Shown: positions 25,984-33,223 of the stretch, in pieces
Layout of the letters: every line of letters begins with the position of its first letter
Position numbering within the stretch: the first letter of the stretch is position 1
NCBI GenBank assembly: GCA_016302165.1
Contig: JAEDOD010000006.1
Span: forward strand, 1-40,593
From: Sphaerochaetaceae bacterium
Lineage (GTDB): Bacteria > Spirochaetota > Spirochaetia > Sphaerochaetales > Sphaerochaetaceae
Direction: 5' to 3'
Length of the DNA: 40,593 nucleotides
Program-made: the position numbers and the translations under genes
The notes under the pieces: generated by a model
Told to the model about the DNA's origin: nothing
The model's input: the letters and a program-made list of their open reading frames with translations, nothing else
Databases searched by the model: none

Positions 25984-27570
25984 TCAATACCTCTTGAGTA
26001 TAGGAAGCACGTTTTCGCTTCCACAGGCCTTCAAAAAGCCTGCCAGCTTTGGTCCCTTCTCTTTTCTGATTAGGACAGTATAGATGAGACGGAAGAAGTC
26101 AGAGTTCTCCATGCCATTGTCTGAAGCTGTCTGGTAGATGTAGGAGGAGAATCCCTTCTCGTCCATGTTGTCCAGATGCTCCTCTACAAAGGTGGCAAAC
26201 TCCCTGATTGCAGCCCTTTCCGTTTCTGTAGGCTCATAGAGTCCATCGGTCTCTGAGGAAAGGGAGAACTTGAACTCCTCTGGAGCGTAGTCCCTGAGCC
26301 AGTTCTTTGCGCACTCAATCCTGACCCTAAGTCTCTCCTTCTGGCTTTCTGTGGCATCGCTGAGCTTAGCCAGCACCTTCTCTGTATCTCCACCATAGAT
26401 CTGGACGTAGTTGCAGAGATGGCGGAATGGAATCTGGTAGCCAGCCTCCTTAGGAATGGAGGCGCCGTCAACCTGGCTGAGCTCGTAGATTCTCTTTTCC
26501 TTCTCCCTTCTCTGTTCCTTTACAGGAAGAAGGCCGAAGTAGATCCTTTCGCAGTTATCGTAATCTTCATAGATCTTCAATACATCCAGGTCGAAGGAGA
26601 TTGCGAATTCGCTCTGAGGCTTTGTTCCGACAAAGAGATATCTGACAATCTCTGGAGGATAGATGGCAAGTACATCATAAAGGTCTGCAACCTCTCCACC
26701 GGATGAGGAGATCTTTCCACCCATGCCCTTGAGGCGTACAAAGTCATATCTCATGGTTACAGGAGCTTCTCCACCGAAGACCTTTACCACGTTCTTTGCT
26801 GTATCGTAGCTTCCACCTTCTGTAAGATGGTCCTTTCCACCTGGCTCGAAGTCTACGCCTTCCTTGACCCATCTCATAGGCCAGTCAACTCTCCAAGGAA
26901 GCTTAGTGTTGGGAGTATTCCTGATGTCGATGGTCTCTTCCTTGCCCAATTCGTCATCCCTATATGTAATGGACCACTCTCCGTCCCAGTCCAGCACAGT
27001 GGTGTTGTCACGGTCAGTGAAGGATGAGAACACAGCTACAGGCCACCAGGATTCAGGAAGAGGCTCTGTGCGGTATTCGTTAAGGGCCTTTCTGATCTCC
27101 TCCCTGTTTTCCAGTGCCTTTCTGATGTCAGAAGCATACTTTCCGCTTCTATATCTTTCAGCCTGATAGAGATACTCTGGATATACACCAACGGTTGGAA
27201 GAATCTTCTCCACATCCACTTCGTTGCCACGGGCATAGTTCTCTGCCCTGTTCTTTGTATCAGGAACAAGAGTGATAGGCTTTCTGAGATAGGTCTCAAG
27301 CCTTTCCTTGTCAGGCATATTCTTAGGAACCTTCCTGAATACATCATAGTCGTCCCAGGAATAGATGAACCTTACATTCTTGCCTCTCTCCCTCAGACAT
27401 CTCACCACCAGGGCTACAGTGATGATCTCCCTGAAGTTACCGATGTGAACTGTTCCGGAAGGAGTGATACCGCTGGCGCAGGTATACAGATCCTTCTCTC
27501 CCTTCTCGCGGATGATCTTATCCGCCATTATATCCGCCCAGTGGGCACTCTGATTATTGTTTTCGCTCAT
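25984..27570 (-). CDS. lysS: Lysyl-tRNA synthetase, class I
   Basis: The 528-residue enzyme charges tRNA-Lys using a class I (Rossmann) fold, unrelated to the class II LysRS of most bacteria. The signatures are HIGN at 42-45 and a KMSKS-equivalent KISSS at 286-290, with GITPSGTVHIGN and YSWDDYD between them. Class I LysRS is found in archaea, spirochaetes and a few other bacteria, which supports a spirochaete origin. The ATG has no Shine-Dalgarno sequence; a TTGAAC-N17-CATAAT promoter ends 9 bases before it. Confidence 0.97.
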   Translation of the reverse strand: MSENNNQSAHWADIMADKIIREKGEKDLYTCASGITPSGTVHIGNFREIITVALVVRCLRERGKNVRFIYSWDDYDVFRKVPKNMPDKERLETYLRKPITLVPDTKNRAENYARGNEVDVEKILPTVGVYPEYLYQAERYRSGKYASDIRKALENREEIRKALNEYRTEPLPESWWPVAVFSSFTDRDNTTVLDWDGEWSITYRDDELGKEETIDIRNTPNTKLPWRVDWPMRWVKEGVDFEPGGKDHLTEGGSYDTAKNVVKVFGGEAPVTMRYDFVRLKGMGGKISSSGGEVADLYDVLAIYPPEIVRYLFVGTKPQSEFAISFDLDVLKIYEDYDNCERIYFGLLPVKEQRREKEKRIYELSQVDGASIPKEAGYQIPFRHLCNYVQIYGGDTEKVLAKLSDATESQKERLRVRIECAKNWLRDYAPEEFKFSLSSETDGLYEPTETERAAIREFATFVEEHLDNMDEKGFSSYIYQTASDNGMENSDFFRLIYTVLIRKEKGPKLAGFLKACGSENVLPILKRY

Positions 27571-27579
27571 AACGATAGA

Positions 27580-27608
27580 ATTATGTCAGAGTGTAAACCT
27601 TTGTTCAA
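27580..27608 (-). promoter_or_regulatory. Promoter of lysS
   Basis: TTGAAC (27608-27603) and CATAAT (27585-27580) on the minus strand are 17 bases apart. Nine bases follow before the ATG, leaving room for only about two bases of leader. Confidence 0.6.
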
Positions 27609-27648
27609 CTCTTGGGTCCTCAAGGTGGATTTTTCCTCTCTCCCAATT

Positions 27649-27654
27649 TATAAT
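27649..27654 (+). promoter_or_regulatory. -10 box of the RlpA/SPOR-like gene
   Basis: A perfect TATAAT ends 6 bases before the ATG at 27661, with no Shine-Dalgarno sequence between. The -35 is poor (TGGATT at 17 bases). Confidence 0.5.
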
Positions 27655-27660
27655 GGCACC

Positions 27661-28254
27661 ATGAAAAGAGCTTTGACCATCCTTATTGCCATATTTCTCC
27701 TTATTCCAGCTCTCTCTGCAGAGAAAGTCTATTGGGTGGGCTTCGAAGGAGCAGAAAGGGACTGGTCCAATTCAGAGCTTCTTGCATTTACAGATCTCTA
27801 CGAAGAAGGGTCAGATATCGTTATCACGATAGAGGGTGGAGAATCAGTGATTGTAACTGTAAAGGCTCCCCTTCCTGAAACTGTGGAAGGACGGGATATT
27901 GCCCTTACGGAATCAGCCCTCAAGGACCTGGGAATCTGGGGTGAAGGCCCCTCTGAAGCTACAGTCAGGCTAAAAAAGGGAGCTGAGAAGGAGAAAGAAG
28001 AGGAAAAACTTGAGGATACAGGATGGTACTCCTTCCTTCTATCCCCTGTTTCCAGCGACAGCGCCTACTCCATCTACAGGACTCTCATCAGGCGTGGCTT
28101 CAAGGTGGAGGCTGAAAGAAGCGAGGACGGCCTTTTCCATTTCACTCTTCCATACATAGTGGAATATGAAAGGGATGCAAAAAGAAAGGTCCTCCTTTCC
28201 CTATCCCTGGAGATAGAGGAAGAAAGACCTTCCATAAATCCTTACCTGAAGTAA
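27661..28254 (+). CDS. Exported protein resembling a degenerate RlpA (double-psi barrel plus SPOR)
   Basis: The 197-residue protein has a signal peptide (about 1-20). Residues about 45-105 follow the pattern of an RlpA-type double-psi beta-barrel: VITIEGGESVIVTVK, then EGRDIALTESALKDLGI. A Lys/Glu linker (106-120) leads to a C-terminal segment (121-185) with the SPOR pattern WYSFLLSPVSS...AYSIYRTLIRRGFKV. The catalytic region that normally reads NDRGP is KAPLP here, and the 'R.IDLS' Asp is Ala, so lytic transglycosylase activity is not expected. This identification is an inference. The ATG at 27661 has a TATAAT 6 bases upstream. Its stop directly abuts the stop of the convergent barrel gene. 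Confidence 0.6.
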   Translation: MKRALTILIAIFLLIPALSAEKVYWVGFEGAERDWSNSELLAFTDLYEEGSDIVITIEGGESVIVTVKAPLPETVEGRDIALTESALKDLGIWGEGPSEATVRLKKGAEKEKEEEKLEDTGWYSFLLSPVSSDSAYSIYRTLIRRGFKVEAERSEDGLFHFTLPYIVEYERDAKRKVLLSLSLEIEEERPSINPYLK

Positions 28255-29439
28255 TCAGAAATCAAGGAAGAAGGTAAAGTTTGTAGTGACCCTGCCCTCT
28301 GGCTGGGTGTATTTCTTTGTGCCGTCGGAAAGGATGTAGTTCACTTCAAAGCCAAGGTCGATGAAGTCGAAGAAGGACATCTCCATCAGCACACCTGTGG
28401 AGGCAAGGAAGAAGTTGTCTGGATCGAATTCAGTGTTGATGATTCTTCCCCAGCCATAGCCGCAGTCCAGGAAGAGAATCAACCTTGGTGCAAGTCTGTC
28501 CACTCCTGCGTCCGGGCCGGTAATGCGGAGGTCCAGATTATTTACAGCTGTAAACTCTGTGTTGTAGGTATAGGTATTGAAGCCTCTTACCTTACGTCCA
28601 AGGGAGACTGGGCCCAGGATGAAGGTTGGAACGCTGTCTCCACCTGTCCAGCTGGCGTTGACCCTATCGATAAGGATCAGAGACAGCATGGAGCTGCCGT
28701 TTCTCTCAAGACTGTAGAGGGTCTTGGAAGCCACAGTGTTGAATGACACAGTAATGTAGTCTGCAAAGCCTTCAAGGTAGCTGTTAAGGACCTTAGGTCC
28801 ATACTTGACCTCAATCTTTGACCATAGTCCATCGTTGGTGTGGAGAGTATCCTTCATCATATCCAATTTCAGGGAAGCCATAAGCTCCAGGCCAAGGAAG
28901 GCTTTTCCGCCCTTTGCCAGCTCAGGGTAAATTGCTCCGTCATAGTCAGAAGATATCTTATCCTCTCCATCATTAAGGTTTCCCTTGATGTTGAAAGGTC
29001 CGAATTTATTTGCCCCGCTATACCTCTCGTATCTTACACGGGGTGCAATGGTCAGAAGCAGCAGGTCCTTCCCTTCCACCGGGCTCTTCAGGAAGCCCTG
29101 GAGAAGGCGGAGAGAAAGGTCTGTGGTCCAGGAGTTATACCTCAGGGCACTGTCTGTATTCCATTTTCCCGTATCGAATTTGTTTTCTCCTGTAACTGGA
29201 TCCTCCCAAAGAAGACGCTGAAGAAAGCCTTCTCCCAGGAGAAGCTGAAGGTCTGTGGTATTTCCTTCAATGGCCTCAGGAAGCTCAAAGCCTACTCCCG
29301 CCTGGACATAGGAAGGAAAGAAACCTATAAGGATATCAGGATGCTGCCCGATATCTGTCAGCGTGAAGTATGCGTCCCCTGCAGAGACTCCTGTCAAAGC
29401 CATAAGTGCAATAAGAATCAACAAAGCTATTCTTTTCAA
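28255..29439 (-). CDS. Probable outer-membrane beta-barrel protein
   Basis: The 394-residue protein has a signal peptide (about 1-20, ending TGVSAG) and then many amphipathic strands with Gly/aromatic turns. It ends VTTNFTFFLDF, the terminal Phe fitting an outer-membrane insertion signal. It could be a porin-like or Tp-type spirochaetal barrel, but I do not recognise the exact family. The start is TTG at 29439, chosen because GGAGG lies 8 bases upstream and the signal peptide begins there. No ATG or GTG is available downstream before the signal peptide. It has a strong promoter (TTCACA-N17-TATATT). Confidence 0.72.
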   Translation of the reverse strand: MKRIALLILIALMALTGVSAGDAYFTLTDIGQHPDILIGFFPSYVQAGVGFELPEAIEGNTTDLQLLLGEGFLQRLLWEDPVTGENKFDTGKWNTDSALRYNSWTTDLSLRLLQGFLKSPVEGKDLLLLTIAPRVRYERYSGANKFGPFNIKGNLNDGEDKISSDYDGAIYPELAKGGKAFLGLELMASLKLDMMKDTLHTNDGLWSKIEVKYGPKVLNSYLEGFADYITVSFNTVASKTLYSLERNGSSMLSLILIDRVNASWTGGDSVPTFILGPVSLGRKVRGFNTYTYNTEFTAVNNLDLRITGPDAGVDRLAPRLILFLDCGYGWGRIINTEFDPDNFFLASTGVLMEMSFFDFIDLGFEVNYILSDGTKKYTQPEGRVTTNFTFFLDF

Positions 29440-29467
29440 TTTATTGACCTCCGATCCCCCGTTTTTC

Positions 29468-29496
29468 AATATATCATTCTTTTGCTGTACTGTGAA
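29468..29496 (-). promoter_or_regulatory. Promoter of the outer-membrane barrel gene
   Basis: TTCACA (29496-29491) and TATATT (29473-29468) on the minus strand are separated by exactly 17 bases. The TTG start follows 28 bases downstream with GGAGG between. Confidence 0.6.
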
Positions 29497-29530
29497 AGAT
29501 TGTTTTCTCCACCAAATGTTTCCTTCCCTG

Positions 29531-29560
29531 TTGAAATCGAAGCTTCATTTGTGGTAGATT
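29531..29560 (+). promoter_or_regulatory. Promoter of the tRNA gene
   Basis: TTGAAA (29531-29536) and TAGATT (29555-29560) are 18 bases apart. Transcription would begin a few bases before the tRNA at 29572. Confidence 0.45.
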
Positions 29561-29571
29561 GACTAAGCTTT

Positions 29572-29644
29572 CCCCCTCTAGCTCAGTGGTTAGAGCAGAA
29601 GACTCATAATCTTTTGGTCGTTGGTTCAAGTCCATCGGGGGGGA
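29572..29644 (+). tRNA. tRNA with CAU anticodon, probably tRNA-Ile2 (lysidine type)
   Basis: The 73 bases fold as a cloverleaf: a 7-bp acceptor stem (CCCCCTC with GGGGGGG, one T-G pair), D stem GCTC/GAGC, anticodon stem GAAGA/TCTTT with loop CTCATAA (CAU), variable loop TGGTC, and T arm GTTGG/TTCAAGT/CCATC with one T-T mismatch. The discriminator is A and no CCA is encoded. The D arm, anticodon loop and variable loop closely match tRNA-Ile2 of E. coli as I recall it. C4-G69 and C5-G68 are the pairs favoured by TilS, so isoleucine (AUA decoding after lysidine modification) is more likely than elongator Met. Confidence 0.85.
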
Positions 29645-29670
29645 TTTTTTTATTTGCCAATTATTGACAG

Positions 29671-29702
29671 AAAGAGCGTCAGGTCATCCCCGACGCTCTT
29701 TT
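29671..29702 (-). terminator. Terminator at the end of the gar operon
   Basis: A 10-bp inverted repeat (AAAGAGCGTC and GACGCTCTTT) with an 11-base loop starts 7 bases after the TIM-barrel gene's stop on the minus strand. Each side ends in a short T-run, so it may work in both directions and also stop transcription from the tRNA. Confidence 0.75.
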
Positions 29703-29709
29703 CATTGGC

Positions 29710-30561
29710 TCAGACTTCAATTCTGTCGTACTGGTTCTTGAGCTGCTCCACACACCAGGCTGCATTCTCCGGTGTAGTGTTCTCAAGGGTTGCGTACACA
29801 AAAGGCTTTTCCTTCTTCAGGTACGTAAGGATTGCTGTGTAATCCATCTCTCCTGTTCCTGCGCCGACGCTCTTCAGGCCATAGCCTTCGTCAACCCTGA
29901 TGAAATCCTTGAAATGGACCATGGCGATATCCGGGCCAAGGAGCTCGATGGCTTCCTGGAAAACTTCGTCCCTGTGGTCCACGTTATCCAGATCCAGCAT
30001 GTTCACAGGATCGAAAAGCACCTGGAGATTGTAGGAGCCCACTTCATCCAGAACCTTTCTGCACACCTTCGGTCCCCAGACGATGTGTCTGGCAACAGGC
30101 TCGATGGCCAGGGTGACGCCGTAGTTTTCAGCGCACTTCACCACTCCCTTCAGTTCCTTTACGAAGGTGGAGAGAGCCTTCTCTGTCCTGCACTCAGGGC
30201 AGAACTTGTACTCAAGGTTGGGAGCTCCTGTCTCGGTGCCTACCATGCCACAGCCAAGAAGGGAAGCAAAGCGGATATGGGCATAATACTTCTCCCTGGC
30301 ATTCTTCATGTATTCCTCATCAGGATTTGCCAGATTCAGATAGTTGCCGATGACAGCAATATCAAGACCATTCTTCTCAAAGAGATGCCTAAGATAGTTG
30401 GCATATCCTGGAGTCAGGGCAGCCGGTGTACATGGATACTCCTTCAATGCCTTAGAAAGAGCAAGATGGACACAGCTGAAGCCCTTTCCCTTTACAATAG
30501 GCAGAAGTTCCGGAAGACTCATCTTTTCTGCGTCATGCAGTCTCAATCCAAACTGAATCAT
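29710..30561 (-). CDS. Sugar phosphate isomerase/epimerase, TIM barrel (AP endonuclease 2 family)
   Basis: The 283-residue protein has the AP_endonuc_2 TIM-barrel layout with metal ligands in TLAIEPVARH, LFDPVNMLD, MVHFKDF and YATLENTT. Relatives isomerise or epimerise sugars or sugar acids (hydroxypyruvate isomerase, tagatose epimerase and others). A CPEC pair at about residue 145 is an unusual extra. Its ATG directly follows the stop of the GH105 gene (TAGATG) with GGAGG upstream. As the last gene of the gar operon it may handle a sugar or keto acid from the same substrate, but the substrate cannot be told. Confidence 0.85.
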   Translation of the reverse strand: MIQFGLRLHDAEKMSLPELLPIVKGKGFSCVHLALSKALKEYPCTPAALTPGYANYLRHLFEKNGLDIAVIGNYLNLANPDEEYMKNAREKYYAHIRFASLLGCGMVGTETGAPNLEYKFCPECRTEKALSTFVKELKGVVKCAENYGVTLAIEPVARHIVWGPKVCRKVLDEVGSYNLQVLFDPVNMLDLDNVDHRDEVFQEAIELLGPDIAMVHFKDFIRVDEGYGLKSVGAGTGEMDYTAILTYLKKEKPFVYATLENTTPENAAWCVEQLKNQYDRIEV

Positions 30562-31656
30562 CTATTTTCTCCTCCTCAAGAGTTCAGAATAAGCCATCAT
30601 GCAGGCTGCTGCTCCATGCTGGTTATCTGTTCCCTGCTTCTCAGATAGATAATAGCGTGGAGTTCCATCTCTGTCACTTCTATTGTCCGGTCCTGGGCCC
30701 AAGCCTGCAGAAGCGCAGATTCCATAGAGGTGGAGAGTTCCATCCTCATTCTTAAGGTAGGTCCTTCTGATTCCTTCAAGAATCTTCTCTCCCTTATCTC
30801 CGTAGCCCTTCTCCAGCATTCCAAGCCTTTCTCCCTTCATAAGGGCATAGGCCACCATTGCTGAACCGCTGGTCTCAGGATAGTTGCCCTTCTCGCTCTT
30901 CATGTCCACCAGCTGAAGAAGCATGTTGCTTTCTTCGTCAAGATAGCTAAGGAGAGGATCCACAGCCGAAGAAAGTATATCCTTCAGGACGGAGGAAAGA
31001 GGAGTACAGTGTCGTGCAATCTCATATACATCCACAAGGGCCATAAGATACCAGCCTTCAGCCCTGAGCCAGACGCAGCGGGACTTTCCTGTGGCCTTGT
31101 CGCACCACTCCTCCTTTCTGGAAGTGTCGTTGGCGTGGACATATAGCCCTCTCTCTTCATCCCAAAGAAGGTTATGGGCAGATTTGAACTGGCCGATGCA
31201 GTCCTCCCACTTCTCGTCCTCCCCCTTCTCTTCAATCATTGCTGCATAGAAGGGCTGACCCATGTATAGGCCATCAAGCCAGACCTGGTCAGGATAGATA
31301 TCCTTATGCCAGAAGTTACCTTCCTTTGTACGGGGATAGGTGGAAAGGAGAGAGTAGACAGTGTCTACAGCCTTCACCAGCCTTGCGTCTCCTGTAAGAT
31401 CTCTGAGGATTCTCAGGGATTTACCGAAGGAGATCTTATCGATATTGTCCTTCTGAAGATTGATTACGCTTCCGTCTGGACGCATGAGATAACGCTCGGA
31501 GGAGAATATGGCCTCTCTCCAGCTGTTGTCTCCACTGCTTCTGGCAAGATAGTCGTATCCCACCATGATGATGTCATCCTTGTAGTTCCACTTCTGCTTG
31601 TCCAGCCAGAAAGGAAGCACAGTATCCTTATACTGTCTGAAATATGTTTCCCACAT
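30562..31656 (-). CDS. Unsaturated rhamnogalacturonyl hydrolase, glycoside hydrolase family 105
   Basis: The 364-residue alpha/alpha-barrel protein has the GH105/88 active-site motif YPDQVWLDGLYMGQPF (121-136), with Asp128 as the likely catalytic acid, and RAEGWYLMALVD in the second half. GH105 enzymes release the unsaturated uronic acid left at the end of pectin fragments by polysaccharide lyases. There is no signal peptide, so it acts on imported oligosaccharides. The ATG at 31656 has GGAGG 5 bases upstream; the longer frame to 31674 places the start before the ribosome site. It follows garD across a terminator-like hairpin. Confidence 0.92.
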   Translation of the reverse strand: MWETYFRQYKDTVLPFWLDKQKWNYKDDIIMVGYDYLARSSGDNSWREAIFSSERYLMRPDGSVINLQKDNIDKISFGKSLRILRDLTGDARLVKAVDTVYSLLSTYPRTKEGNFWHKDIYPDQVWLDGLYMGQPFYAAMIEEKGEDEKWEDCIGQFKSAHNLLWDEERGLYVHANDTSRKEEWCDKATGKSRCVWLRAEGWYLMALVDVYEIARHCTPLSSVLKDILSSAVDPLLSYLDEESNMLLQLVDMKSEKGNYPETSGSAMVAYALMKGERLGMLEKGYGDKGEKILEGIRRTYLKNEDGTLHLYGICASAGLGPGPDNRSDRDGTPRYYLSEKQGTDNQHGAAACMMAYSELLRRRK

Positions 31657-31679
31657 TGTATCCTCCTTTTTCACGGAAA

Positions 31680-31700
31680 AAGGCTGCGCTCTGCAGCCTT
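31680..31700 (-). terminator. Terminator-like hairpin between garD and GH105
   Basis: On the minus strand AAGGCTGC and GCAGCCTT form a perfect 8-bp stem with a 5-base loop, followed by TTT and CC (five Ts counting the stem end). It starts 6 bases after the garD stop and lies inside the operon, so it probably gives partial termination. Confidence 0.65.
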
Positions 31701-31705
31701 CTCCA

Positions 31706-33214
31706 TTATGTTATAGGTGCAGGGTTGTCGATTATGAGATCGTTGTAGATTCCAAGCTCCTCTGCCCTGCTCTTCTTTCCGCTGGCACAGTCCAGAATCA
31801 GATTGTACAGCTCAAGACCCACATCCTCGATGGTACCCTTACCTGTGATGATGTCTCCGGTATCGATATCGAAGATGTCCTTCCATCTTTCCTTTATCTC
31901 ATGCCTTGTACAGAGCTTCACCACAGGAATCTCCTTAAGGCTGTAGGGTGTTCCACGACCTGTGGAGAAAACCTGAAGGCCGATTCCGGAAGCAAGCTGA
32001 GTCGGTCCGCAGACAATATCAGAAGCAGGAGTAGCCATAAAGTGCATTCCCCCCTTCTCAGGCATCTCAGCCGGTCCCAAGACTCCAACAATTGGAGAGA
32101 AGCCAGACTTTGCAACGCTTCCCATAGACTTTTCCTTGATGTTGGAAAGACCACCCTTCTTGTTTCCTGGAGTTGTGTTGGCAGATCTGTCCACTCCACC
32201 CTTTCTAAGGTATTCGTCGTACCAGCCAATCTCCTTCTTCAGCTTATCAACTGTCTCCTGGTCCTGACAGCGTAGAGCTATCATCTCTACAGCGTCCCTT
32301 ACCTCGGTGACCTCACTGAAGATTGTGGCTGCTCCCTGCTTTGCCAATAGGCCAAGAGCGTAGCCGATGGCTGGATTGGCGCTTATGCCGCTGAAGGCGT
32401 CGGAGCCTCCGCACTGAGTTCCCACATAAAGCTTGGATACAGGAAGCTCTGTGCGTCTTCTCTCGTTAAGCTTCTTCAGCTTCCTGTCTGCCATGGCCAT
32501 AATGGAATCGATCATTCCTGAGTATCCGTCGCACTCCTGGAGCACAACCACGTTCTCATCATTGATCTCGTCCTTCTCAAGGATTCTGTCCACGCTAAGC
32601 TTCTCACATCCAAGGGAGACCACCATGATCTCTCCGCCGAAGTTAGGATGATGGGCCAGGTTCTTTACACATCTGATTGGGATTACAGCATCCGGTGCAT
32701 CAATTGCAACGCCACAGCCATATGGATGGATAAGGGCAGATACGTCATCTACATTTGGATACTTTGGAAGAAGTTCCTTCCTGATCCTTTCTGTGGCTGC
32801 ACGAAGCACTCCTGCACAGCACTGTACAGTGGTGGTGATACCAAGGATATTCCTTGTTCCTGCAGGCTTTCCATCTCCATTGTCGTAGCCCATCCAAGTG
32901 GTGCGTTCAGGATTGATGGATGGATACTCACCTTCTCCGCCGTAGACCAATGTCTCAAGGGCAGGGGAAGGAGGAAGAGTGAGCATATGCTCGTTGATCC
33001 AGTCTCCAGGAACCACATCTTCCGTCAGATATCCCAAAACCACCCCGTAGCGGACGCAGGCCTCGCCCTTTCCGATGGGCTTCAAGGCAACCTTATGGCC
33101 CTGGGGCACATCGGAGCGGAGAGTAATGGAGAAGCCTTCGAGAACATCTCCCTTCTTTGCTTCTGCTATGGTTACTGCAACGTTATCTCTTTCGTTAATC
33201 TTGATTGCACGCAT
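31706..33214 (-). CDS. garD: Galactarate dehydratase (UxaA/GarD family)
   Basis: GarD removes water from galactarate to give 5-keto-4-deoxy-glucarate. The 502-residue protein matches E. coli GarD as I recall it across its length: an N-terminal SAF domain (VPQGHKVAL, VRYGVVLGY), then GTRNILGITTTVQC, HPYGCGVAI, NPNFGGEIMVVSLGCEKL, CGGSDAFSG, SEVTEVRDA, DRSANTTPGNKKGGL and the closing DNPAPIT. Conserved cysteines (Gly-Cys-Gly and Gly-Cys-Glu) suit the metal site. Altronate dehydratase (UxaA) is the alternative, but the sequence is closer to GarD, and garR next to it supports this. GAGG precedes the ATG, which lies 9 bases after the DapA-like stop. Confidence 0.93.
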   Translation of the reverse strand: MRAIKINERDNVAVTIAEAKKGDVLEGFSITLRSDVPQGHKVALKPIGKGEACVRYGVVLGYLTEDVVPGDWINEHMLTLPPSPALETLVYGGEGEYPSINPERTTWMGYDNGDGKPAGTRNILGITTTVQCCAGVLRAATERIRKELLPKYPNVDDVSALIHPYGCGVAIDAPDAVIPIRCVKNLAHHPNFGGEIMVVSLGCEKLSVDRILEKDEINDENVVVLQECDGYSGMIDSIMAMADRKLKKLNERRRTELPVSKLYVGTQCGGSDAFSGISANPAIGYALGLLAKQGAATIFSEVTEVRDAVEMIALRCQDQETVDKLKKEIGWYDEYLRKGGVDRSANTTPGNKKGGLSNIKEKSMGSVAKSGFSPIVGVLGPAEMPEKGGMHFMATPASDIVCGPTQLASGIGLQVFSTGRGTPYSLKEIPVVKLCTRHEIKERWKDIFDIDTGDIITGKGTIEDVGLELYNLILDCASGKKSRAEELGIYNDLIIDNPAPIT

Positions 33215-33223
33215 AACTTTTCC

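Noticed and set aside
25988..26706. Possible c-di-AMP (ydaO) or K-related riboswitch before ktrB
   Set aside because: The gap to lysS is only 38 bases and holds one simple hairpin, too short for a riboswitch.
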